64,000 nucleotides of DNA from Stappia taiwanensis (GTDB taxonomy: Bacteria > Pseudomonadota > Alphaproteobacteria > Rhizobiales > Stappiaceae). Below are positions 1-7,983 of this stretch, piece after piece; position 1 is the first letter of the stretch, and every line of letters starts with the position of its first letter. Under the pieces are notes generated by a model that worked only from the letters and a program-made list of their open reading frames with translations, did not search any database and had not been told where the DNA came from. A program made the position numbers and the translations under genes. Location of the stretch: contig NZ_BMCR01000004.1 in NCBI RefSeq assembly GCF_014635285.1, forward strand, positions 124,001 through 188,000, read 5' to 3'.

Positions 1-1561
1 TCGGCGGCTCGCCCCGCTCAGCGCAGGCCCGGTTGTCGGCCCGAAGCGCGGCGGCCATGCCGACACACGCCCGCACCGCCGCACGGGCATGGTCGGGCCG
101 CGCATCCGGCGCGCCCCAGAAGGCGAGCATTCCGTCGCCAATGAACTTGTCGACGGTTCCCCCTTCCCGCTCCACCGCCGCCACCAGCAGGGCGAAATGC
201 TGGTTCAGCGCCTCGGCGGTCTCCACGGCCGTCAGGTTCTCCGACAGGGACGTGAAGCCGACAATATCGGTGAACACGAGGGTGATCTCCATCTCCCGCG
301 CCACCATCGCCTGATCCATGCCAAGGCGCATCAGCTTGCGAAACAGCGACCGGGGCACATAGGTGTTCATTGCCCGCAAGCCGACCACCATGGCGTTGAA
401 GGCCTGATACACCTGATTCAGCTCGCGAATGCGGCTTTGCGGCAACGGCTTGACCCGGTCGAATTCCAACGCCCCGATGTATTGCGCGCGCTTGGCAATC
501 TCCGCCAGCGGGCGCGCGGCGCGGCGCAGCAACAGCACCGCCAGAACCAGCGCAACGACAATCGAGAGAAGCCCGACGGTCGCCGACCCGAACAGGCGCC
601 GGATCTCGCGCGAGATGGTCGAGGCCTCGTAATACTGCCCGACGATCCACACATCCGGGCCATAGCCCTCCAGCCGCTTGGTCATCGACAGGTGGTCGGG
701 GCCGTCGTCATGGGATTCGATGTCGCGCACGTCGACCCCCAGGGCGCTGGCCTTTTCGAAGGTCTCCATCAACTCGCCGGTCGCCAGGCCGCTCAAGACC
801 GAATCGCCCAACTCGGAGATGGTGGCCGGAAGTGCGATCGACTTGCCGGTCAGGGCCCGCACCAGCGCCAGGTCGGAATAGGCGATCACCTCATCGCCAT
901 TGGCCAGGATGAACACCGTGGCATCGTCGCCGCCGTCGAGCTGGCGCACCGCGTTGCCGATCTCCTCCGTCGACACCGCTGCCGTCAAATACCCGGAAAG
1001 CTTGCCCTCGTTCACCAGTGGCACGGTGACATTGGCATAGAGTTCACCGCTCGCCTGCACCAGCGGCCCCCAGGTCGCGCCGGATCGGGCTGTGACCTTC
1101 GGCAGGACGTAGCGCTCGGAAATTTCCGGCACCTGTTGCCGCTGAAACGGCCAGAGCCGGCCGGTCTCGCCGCGATAGATGCCGAATTCCTCGCCGCTGA
1201 CATCGGTGATCACAAGCACGTCGATCACCATGTTGGAGTAGACTGCGGCGAGCAGGGACGGTTTCAACTCCTCGAATTGATCCAGACCGATCTCACGGTT
1301 GTCGAAAAGGTTCTTCAGTTCCAGCACCGCGCCGGCGGCAAGATCGAGATGGTCGCTGACCTGCTGCGCCAAGGCATTGGTGGTCAACACCGCCTTGTCG
1401 TTCAAGAGCGAAAAGGTGTTGCGGATATTCGCGGTGACGGCAAGACCAAGCACCAGCAGCATCGACACGGTCAACAGCGCGCCGAAGGCCGTGCTGACCA
1501 GCGCGGTCATCGAAATGCCGCGCACACTTTTGGTGCCGAACATCGTCAGCCGTTTCAACAT
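1..1561 (-). CDS. Adenylate/guanylate cyclase (class III) with periplasmic sensor and HAMP domains, 3' end cut by window edge
   Basis: Read directly on the minus strand from an ATG at 1561; 520 codons are open to the window edge, so the C-terminus is missing. A cytoplasmic start is followed by TM1 (about residues 18-43), a long extracytoplasmic sensor region (about 45-320, Cache-like by position), TM2 (about 326-345), a HAMP-like linker, and a class III cyclase domain from about residue 424. The cyclase has the metal-binding motif FTDIVGFTSLSE (D432) and GDGMLAFWGAP (D476), the two aspartates that bind metal in this family. Likely role: making cAMP (or cGMP) in response to a periplasmic ligand; substrate preference cannot be read because the window ends first. 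It diverges from the hydrolase gene at 1756, with a 194-base gap holding both promoters. Confidence is high for the family, low for the signal. Confidence 0.88.
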   Translation of the reverse strand, partial: MLKRLTMFGTKSVRGISMTALVSTAFGALLTVSMLLVLGLAVTANIRNTFSLLNDKAVLTTNALAQQVSDHLDLAAGAVLELKNLFDNREIGLDQFEELKPSLLAAVYSNMVIDVLVITDVSGEEFGIYRGETGRLWPFQRQQVPEISERYVLPKVTARSGATWGPLVQASGELYANVTVPLVNEGKLSGYLTAAVSTEEIGNAVRQLDGGDDATVFILANGDEVIAYSDLALVRALTGKSIALPATISELGDSVLSGLATGELMETFEKASALGVDVRDIESHDDGPDHLSMTKRLEGYGPDVWIVGQYYEASTISREIRRLFGSATVGLLSIVVALVLAVLLLRRAARPLAEIAKRAQYIGALEFDRVKPLPQSRIRELNQVYQAFNAMVVGLRAMNTYVPRSLFRKLMRLGMDQAMVAREMEITLVFTDIVGFTSLSENLTAVETAEALNQHFALLVAAVEREGGTVDKFIGDGMLAFWGAPDARPDHARAAVRACVGMAAALRADNRACAERGEPP

Positions 1562-1755
1562 GCTTGACCGATTACCTTTCGCTCGCCCTCGCCACTGCCG
1601 GTAGCATACTCCGGTTTTCAGTCCAAACGTGATTCACTAGGGTCCAGCCCCATAACTGCGGCTGCCCCTGGCGCCCCCCGCCTCCTCCCGGCTGTACTCA
1701 ATCCCCGCGAGCGGTTAAGCAGCCATGACGAGCATGCCCTGCCGCCGGAGCCACA

Positions 1756-2589
1756 ATGACCGTGATCGACTACGAAGCAGAATACAACAACCGGGCTCTG
1801 GTGCCCGAGCATCCGTCACTGATCGAAGGATGGCGCCGGGATGCGGCCGCCTACCGCAGTGAAGCGAACGCGGAACTGGATATTTCCTACGAGCTCTCGC
1901 CGCGCGCCGCTTATGATCTGTTCCTGCCCACGGGCGGTTTGCCGTCACGTGGCGTCATCGCCCTGTTCCTGCATGGCGGCTACTGGCAGGCGCTCGACCG
2001 CAGCTTCTTCTCGCATATGGCGCGCGGCCCGGTGGCCCATGGCATCCCCACGGTGATTGGCAACTACGACCTGTGCCCGGAGGTGCGCATCGGCGACATC
2101 ACCGAGGAAATCCGCCGGCTGATCGCCCATTTGTGGGAGCGCTACCGCAAGCCGGTCATCGTCTATGGCCATTCGGCCGGCGGCCATCTCACCGCCGAAA
2201 TGCTGGCCACCGACTGGCGTCAGCGTGGCCTGCCGCCGCGGCTCGTGCCCGCCGGCCTTGCCATTTCCGGCCTGTTCGACCTTCAGCCGCTGGTGAGCAC
2301 ATCGCTCAACGCCAATCTCCGGCTCGACCGGCAGGAGGCAATCGCCGCGTCGCCGATCGCCCGGATCGCCCCGGCCGGCACCGCCCTGATCGCGGCGGTG
2401 GGCGGTGATGAATCCTCCGAATTCCTGCGGCAATCGCGGATCATCGCCGACATCTGGGGACGCGGCGGCGTCGACACCACCCTCGACATCCGCCCGGGGG
2501 AGAATCATTTCACCGTGATCGCCCCGCTGGCCGATCCGGACAGCGACCTGACCGCCGCGCTGGTGGCCCAGGCCCGGAAGGTTTGCTGA
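1756..2589 (+). CDS. Alpha/beta hydrolase, kynurenine formamidase (arylformamidase)-like
   Basis: 277-residue serine hydrolase of the alpha/beta fold. It has the oxyanion-hole motif HGGYW (residues 73-77) and the nucleophile elbow GHSAGG (S140). A GGDESSEF segment can supply the acid (D218), and ENHF gives the catalytic histidine (H251). HGGYW plus this spacing is typical of the eukaryotic-type arylformamidase/esterase family that hydrolyses N-formylkynurenine. No tryptophan-catabolism genes are nearby, so the substrate is uncertain. No signal peptide, so cytoplasmic. The ATG is preceded by GGAG at 1747-1750. It lies 140 bases upstream of pepN on the same strand and could be co-transcribed. 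Confidence 0.82.
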   Translation: MTVIDYEAEYNNRALVPEHPSLIEGWRRDAAAYRSEANAELDISYELSPRAAYDLFLPTGGLPSRGVIALFLHGGYWQALDRSFFSHMARGPVAHGIPTVIGNYDLCPEVRIGDITEEIRRLIAHLWERYRKPVIVYGHSAGGHLTAEMLATDWRQRGLPPRLVPAGLAISGLFDLQPLVSTSLNANLRLDRQEAIAASPIARIAPAGTALIAAVGGDESSEFLRQSRIIADIWGRGGVDTTLDIRPGENHFTVIAPLADPDSDLTAALVAQARKVC

Positions 2590-2729
2590 GCCTCCAATTC
2601 CCCGCCGCAAAATATGACACCGGTCAATGCGCCGCCCCGTCCTCGCCGACATCGTGGCGGTCAAGCCATTGCCAAGCGGGCGCCCCGAGCCTTCCGGGAG
2701 CACCCCGCCGCCGAAACAAGGAGCCCTTG

Positions 2730-5375
2730 ATGCGTCCCGACACTCCCGCACCGGTTCGCCTGGAAGACTACCGGCCGACGGATTTCGCGATCGACACCGT
2801 GTCTCTCGACATTCGCCTCGCCCCGAAGGCGACCCAGGTGCGCGCGCGTCTCGCCATCCGCCGCCGCGACACCGCCGCGAAAGGCGCCCCGCTGGTGCTC
2901 GACGGCGACGAACTCGATCTTGTCAGCCTGGCGCTCGACGGCCGTCCGCTCGCCGCTGACGCGTACACCGCCGCGCCGGACCGGCTGGAGATCCGGGCTC
3001 TGCCCGACGGCCCCTTCGTGCTGGAGATCGAGACCCGCCTTGACCCGGACGCGAACACCAAGCTGATGGGGCTTTACCGCTCAAGCGGCACCTATTGCAC
3101 CCAGTGCGAGGCGGAGGGCTTCCGCCGCATCACCTATTTCCTCGACCGGCCCGACTGCCTGTCGGTCTACACCACCCGCATCGAAGCGCGCGAAAGCGAT
3201 GCCCCGGTGCTGCTGGGCAACGGCAACCCGGTGGAGGCCGGCCGGATCGAGGGCACGGACCGCCACTATGCGGTCTGGCACGACCCGCACCCCAAGCCTG
3301 CCTATCTGTTCGCCATGGTCGCCGGCGACCTTGCCCGGGTGTCCAACCGTTTCACCACCGCCGACGGGCGCGATGTCGCGCTCAACATCTACGTGGAGCA
3401 CGGCAATGAAGGCGCCTGCGACTGGGCGATGGACAGCCTCAAGCGCTCCATGCGCTGGGATGAGGAGGTCTTCGGGCGGATCTACGATCTTGAGGTGTTC
3501 AACATCGTCGCCGTTTCCGACTTCAACATGGGCGCGATGGAGAACAAGGGGCTGAACATCTTCAACGACAAGTATGTTCTCGCCAGCCCGGACACCGCCA
3601 CCGATCAGGATTACGCCGGCATCGAGGCGGTGATCGCCCATGAGTATTTCCACAACTGGACCGGCAACCGGATCACCTGCCGCGACTGGTTCCAGCTCTG
3701 CCTGAAGGAAGGGCTGACCGTCTTCCGCGATCAGGAATTTTCCTCCGACATGCGCTCGCGCCCGGTCAAGCGCATCGCCGATGTGCGGCTTCTGAAGTCG
3801 CATCAGTTCCCCGAGGATGCCGGCCCGCTCGCCCATCCGGTGCGCCCGCGGCTCTATCACGAGATCAACAACTTCTACACCGCCACCGTCTATGAGAAGG
3901 GCGCCGAGGTGGTGCGGATGCTGAAGGCTCTTCTGGGGCCAGAGGACTTCCGCGCCGGCATGGATCTGTTCTTCGAGCGGCATGACGGCGAAGCCACCAC
4001 GGTGGAAGCGTTTCTCGCCTGCTTCCAGGAGGCGAGCGGCCGGGACCTTGCCCAGTTCTCCCTGTGGTACGAGCAGGCGGGCACGCCGACGCTGACGGTG
4101 GACAGCAAGTACGAGCCCGAGGCCCGGCGCTTCACCATGACGGTGCGCCAGAGCGTGCCGCCGACCCCGAAGCAATCGGCCAAGAAGCCGATGACGATCC
4201 CGCTCAAGGCGGCGCTGATCGGACCGGACGGGACGGAGATGACCGGACTGAGCGTCGCCGGCGCGGAAATGACCGGCGACACCCTGCACATTCGCAACCC
4301 CTCGCACATGATTGTCTTTTCCGACGTGCCGGCCCGTCCGGTGCCGTCCTTGCTGCGCGAGTTTTCCGCGCCCGTACACCTGAAGTCGGATCTGTCCGAC
4401 GCGGACCTTCTGTTCCTCGCAGCCCGGGACACCGACCCGTTCAACCGCTGGCAGGCGTTGCAGTCGGTGGCGCTCAGCGCGCTGATCAAGGCGACCCAGG
4501 CCGCCGCCGGCCAACGGCCGATCACGGTCGATCCGGAACTGGTGGACGCGATCGGCGCCAGCATCGCCGATGACAGCCTCGACCCGGCCTTCCGCGCGCT
4601 CTGCCTGCAGTTGCCCGGCGAAACGGATCTTGCCCGCGAGATCGGCAAGGATGTCGATCCGGAGGCAATCTGCCAGGCGCGGCGGCAGGTGCGGGCGACC
4701 ATCGCCGACCGACTGGCGGAGACCATGCTGGCCACCTACACGGCCATGACCAGCCCCGGGCCGTTCTCCCCCGATGCGGCGGCAAGCGGGCGCCGCGCCC
4801 TGCGCAACGTTCTGCTGGAGTATCTCAGCCACGGAACAGGTGGGCAGGATGGCACGCTGGCGCGGGCCCATTTCGATGCCGCCGACAACATGACCGACCG
4901 GGCGGCCGCGCTCGGCGTGCTCGTCCATGCCCGCCTGCCGGGACATGAGGAGGCGCTTGCCGCCTTCGCCGACCGGCATGGGCACACGCCGCTGGCGCTC
5001 GACAAGTGGTTCACCATCCAGGCCACCGCGCCCTTTGGCGATGCGCTGGACACGGTGAAGCGGCTGACGACCCACGCGGGCTTCTCGATGGGCAATCCGA
5101 ACCGGGTGCGGGCGCTGATCGGCGCCTTTGCCACCGGCAACCAGAGCCAGTTCAACCGGGCCGATGGCGCCGGCTTCGACTATCTGGCCGAGGTTGTGCT
5201 TAGCCTCGACAAAACCAATCCGCAGGTGGCCGCGCGCCTTGCGTCCGCGTTCCGCTCCTGGCGCTCGCTCGAACCGGAACGGCAGGCCCGGGCGGAGGCG
5301 GCGCTGCGCCATGTAGCCGCCATGGCCGAGTTGTCGCCGGATGTGCGCGACATCGTCGACCGTTGCTTGCAATAG
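2730..5375 (+). CDS. pepN: Aminopeptidase N (M1 family zinc metallopeptidase)
   Basis: Cytoplasmic broad-specificity aminopeptidase that removes N-terminal residues from peptides. The frame is open further upstream, but the ATG at 2730 is chosen because AAGGAG (2718-2723) sits 6 bases before it and it gives 881 residues, the normal length for bacterial PepN. The substrate-anchoring GAMEN motif is at residues 268-272. The zinc site HEYFH is at 304-308, with the third ligand E327 eighteen residues later in LKEGLTVF. The C-terminal half is the helical DUF3458/ARM-type region expected for PepN. The family is essentially certain. A long open frame antisense to it is a codon-bias shadow. Confidence 0.96.
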   Translation: MRPDTPAPVRLEDYRPTDFAIDTVSLDIRLAPKATQVRARLAIRRRDTAAKGAPLVLDGDELDLVSLALDGRPLAADAYTAAPDRLEIRALPDGPFVLEIETRLDPDANTKLMGLYRSSGTYCTQCEAEGFRRITYFLDRPDCLSVYTTRIEARESDAPVLLGNGNPVEAGRIEGTDRHYAVWHDPHPKPAYLFAMVAGDLARVSNRFTTADGRDVALNIYVEHGNEGACDWAMDSLKRSMRWDEEVFGRIYDLEVFNIVAVSDFNMGAMENKGLNIFNDKYVLASPDTATDQDYAGIEAVIAHEYFHNWTGNRITCRDWFQLCLKEGLTVFRDQEFSSDMRSRPVKRIADVRLLKSHQFPEDAGPLAHPVRPRLYHEINNFYTATVYEKGAEVVRMLKALLGPEDFRAGMDLFFERHDGEATTVEAFLACFQEASGRDLAQFSLWYEQAGTPTLTVDSKYEPEARRFTMTVRQSVPPTPKQSAKKPMTIPLKAALIGPDGTEMTGLSVAGAEMTGDTLHIRNPSHMIVFSDVPARPVPSLLREFSAPVHLKSDLSDADLLFLAARDTDPFNRWQALQSVALSALIKATQAAAGQRPITVDPELVDAIGASIADDSLDPAFRALCLQLPGETDLAREIGKDVDPEAICQARRQVRATIADRLAETMLATYTAMTSPGPFSPDAAASGRRALRNVLLEYLSHGTGGQDGTLARAHFDAADNMTDRAAALGVLVHARLPGHEEALAAFADRHGHTPLALDKWFTIQATAPFGDALDTVKRLTTHAGFSMGNPNRVRALIGAFATGNQSQFNRADGAGFDYLAEVVLSLDKTNPQVAARLASAFRSWRSLEPERQARAEAALRHVAAMAELSPDVRDIVDRCLQ

Positions 5376-5453
5376 GCCTGACGGGCTCAATTTGACGCTG
5401 CGTCCCACTGGGTTTTGCGCCGATGCGCCAGGCCTGGTGGGATTTACCTTTGA

Positions 5454-5519
5454 TTAACCATATTTTTCCGCGCAGACTCTAGACAAATCAGGCGAATACG
5501 ATTCAAATGAAAATGATTC
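5454..5519 (+). promoter_or_regulatory. Candidate cell-cycle promoter region of the PleC-like gene: CtrA-like half site and three GANTC sites
   Basis: Between pepN and the kinase gene there is TTAACCATATTTTT at 5454-5467. Its TTAACCAT part resembles the left half of the CtrA consensus TTAA-N7-TTAA; the right half is degenerate. Three GANTC (CcrM methylation) sites follow at 5475, 5500 and 5515, the last 67 bases before the start codon. The sites are seen in the sequence; the regulatory meaning is inferred from the cell-cycle role of PleC. Confidence 0.4.
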
Positions 5520-5585
5520 GAGGGCGCCCCGCGCTCACATTTGCGGCTAATTTGCGGCTTAATCGACACATCGGGAGCTACCACG

Positions 5586-7925
5586 ATGGCGCGCGCCTTT
5601 GTCGGCACTGCGTCCGCGCGTCGATTCGCGGACTTGATCCGGAAACACCGGAACAGTAAGTCGCTGACCGGCCACATCCGTCTGCTGGCCCAGCCCGCCT
5701 ATCAGCGCCTGTTGCTTGCCGAGCCGATCTTCCGCCGCACCATTCCGATCCTGTGCGTCGTCTTCGTCGCCACTCTTGCCGTCTACCGCGCGCTCATCCT
5801 GTCCTATGAGCATCAGGAGACCGACCGGCGCGCGCAGGACGACCTGACGATGATCGCCACCACCCTGGCCGCCCGTCTTAGCCTGTCCGAAACCGCGCTG
5901 CCCGAACAAGGCTTCCGCACCGCGCTGCAGGCCGAGCTTGCCGACAGCCTGCCGCCGCGCGCCACCAGTGACGCCCGCCAGATCCTCATCGCCGATCCGG
6001 ATGGCAAGGTGGTTGCCAGCGCGCCGATCCGCTCCGATCTGGAAGGCATGCTTCTTGCCGACATTCTCGGCGCCGGGCAGCCACTGACCGTCTTCGGCGC
6101 CCGCGCCGGCGTCTTGACCGTCGCCACCGACACCGACGAGGAGGCCTATGCCACCGTTCACCACCTGAACGGCCGGCTCGGCATGGTGGCACTGACCCAG
6201 CCCAAGGACATGATCTTCGCCGACTGGCGCGCCAACGTCTCGGCCAATGTCACCTTGTTCGTCGGCACCGCCTCGGTGCTGCTGGTGCTGATCTACGCCT
6301 TCTTCGCCCAGGCAACCCGGGCCGAACAGGCAGACCAGATTTACGCCGCGACCCGGGCGCGCATCGACCTGGCCTTGAGCCGGGGACGCTGCGGCCTGTT
6401 CGATTGGGACCTGTCGCGCGGCCGCATTTTCTGGTCGGCCTCGCTCTATGAAATGCTCGGCATGCCGGCGCGGGACGACATTCTCGGGTTTGCCGAGATT
6501 TCCGCCCTCACCCACCCGGATGACGTCGATCTCTACAAGCTGGCGGAGAGCCTGCTGGAGACCGGCGAGACCACCGTCGACCAGATGTTCCGCATGCGCC
6601 ATGCCAATGGAGAATGGGTCTGGCTGCGGGCCCGGGCGGAGGTGCAGAGCGAGCCGGGCATTTCCGAGCCGCATCTGATCGGTATCTGCATCGACGTGAC
6701 CGAGCAGAAGCAGCTCGCCGAGCAGAGCCGCACCGCGGACCTGCGCCTGCGCGATGCGATCGAGACGATTTCCGAGGCCTTCGTGCTGTGGGACACGGAA
6801 AACCGGCTGGTGATGTGCAACTCCAACTACCAGACCCTGCACAACCTTCCGAACGCGGCGATCCGCGCCGGAACGCCCTATGCCCAGGTCATGGCCTCCG
6901 CCCGCCAGACCGTGGTTTCGGCGAGCCCGACCATCGGCAGCGACGGCAGCGATCCCTCCTCCAGCTACGAGGCCCAGCTCGCCGACGGCCGCTGGCTGCA
7001 GATTTCCGAGCGGCGCACCAAGGATGGCGGCTTTGTCTCCGTCGGCACCGACATCACCGCCCTGAAGCGGCATGAGGAAAAGCTGATGGAGAGCGAACGC
7101 CGCCTGATGGCGACGGTCGCCGACCTGCGCCAGTCGCGGCAGAAGCTTGAGGTTCAGGCACAGCAACTGGTCGAGCTTGCCGAGAAATACTCCGAGGAGA
7201 AGACCAAGGCCGAGGAAGCCAATCAGGCGAAGTCCGAATTCCTCGCCAACATCTCACACGAACTGCGCACGCCGCTGAACGCCATCATCGGCTTTTCCGA
7301 GATCATGGATCAGGGCATGTTCGGCCCGCTCGGCTCCGACAAGTACCGGGAATACTGCACCGACATTCACGACAGCGGCCGCTACCTCCTGAATGTGATC
7401 AACGACATTCTCGACATGTCGAAGATCGAAGCCGGCCGCATGGAGCTGAAGCGTGAGGAGGTCGACCTCGTCAGCATCGCCGCCGATGCGACCCGCATCA
7501 TCTCCGCCGCTGCTGCGGAAAAGACCATCACCGTGGAGCGTCAGACCGAGGACGACCTCGCCCTTGTCGGCGACCGCCGGGCGATCAAGCAGGTGTTGTT
7601 GAACCTGCTCGCCAATGCGGTGAAATTCACTCCGGATGGCGGCTCCGTCACCCTCGACGCCCGCCGCGATGCTGACGGCAAGGCGGTCACGGTGACCATC
7701 TCCGACAATGGCATCGGCATCCGCCAGACCGATATCGCCCGGCTCGCCAAGCCGTTCGTCCAGGTCGAGAACCAGTTCACCAAGACCCACAAGGGCTCGG
7801 GTCTCGGCCTTGCCATCGCCCAGTCGCTGGTGAAGATGCACGGCGGCGACATGGTCATCCAGTCGGAAGTCGGCAAGGGCACGCGCGTGACCGTCTCCCT
7901 GCCGGTCCACCCGCAGGACGCCTGA
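5586..7925 (+). CDS. pleC: Membrane sensor histidine kinase, PleC/PdhS family
   Basis: 779-residue kinase. The ATG at 5586 is chosen for GGGAG at 5573-5577; an upstream in-frame ATG at 5541 has no better site. TM1 lies at about residues 55-75 and TM2 at about 222-245, with an extracytoplasmic domain between. Two PAS-like modules follow (about 255-375 and 380-495), then a coiled-coil linker. The HisKA domain reads ISHELRTPLNAIIGFSEIM with the phosphoacceptor at H558, and the HATPase domain has DNGIGI and GSGLGLAIAQSL. There is no receiver domain. The FGPLG...KYREYC...INDILDMSKIEAGR stretch after the H-box is characteristic of the DivJ/PleC/PdhS kinases that act on DivK/PleD. Its position next to glnE, degP and cycHJKL resembles the remembered Sinorhizobium pleC neighbourhood. 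Whether it is PleC or a paralogue is inference. Confidence 0.72.
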   Translation: MARAFVGTASARRFADLIRKHRNSKSLTGHIRLLAQPAYQRLLLAEPIFRRTIPILCVVFVATLAVYRALILSYEHQETDRRAQDDLTMIATTLAARLSLSETALPEQGFRTALQAELADSLPPRATSDARQILIADPDGKVVASAPIRSDLEGMLLADILGAGQPLTVFGARAGVLTVATDTDEEAYATVHHLNGRLGMVALTQPKDMIFADWRANVSANVTLFVGTASVLLVLIYAFFAQATRAEQADQIYAATRARIDLALSRGRCGLFDWDLSRGRIFWSASLYEMLGMPARDDILGFAEISALTHPDDVDLYKLAESLLETGETTVDQMFRMRHANGEWVWLRARAEVQSEPGISEPHLIGICIDVTEQKQLAEQSRTADLRLRDAIETISEAFVLWDTENRLVMCNSNYQTLHNLPNAAIRAGTPYAQVMASARQTVVSASPTIGSDGSDPSSSYEAQLADGRWLQISERRTKDGGFVSVGTDITALKRHEEKLMESERRLMATVADLRQSRQKLEVQAQQLVELAEKYSEEKTKAEEANQAKSEFLANISHELRTPLNAIIGFSEIMDQGMFGPLGSDKYREYCTDIHDSGRYLLNVINDILDMSKIEAGRMELKREEVDLVSIAADATRIISAAAAEKTITVERQTEDDLALVGDRRAIKQVLLNLLANAVKFTPDGGSVTLDARRDADGKAVTVTISDNGIGIRQTDIARLAKPFVQVENQFTKTHKGSGLGLAIAQSLVKMHGGDMVIQSEVGKGTRVTVSLPVHPQDA

Positions 7926-7983
7926 GGCGTCCGGCCGCGCGTCCCGCCAATCAGCCGCACTTCCAGACCAGCCAATCGCCAGT

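Noticed and set aside
3081-5408. 775-residue open frame antisense to pepN
   Set aside because: It mirrors pepN codon bias (GC-rich third positions) and its product has no domain; pepN is certain.
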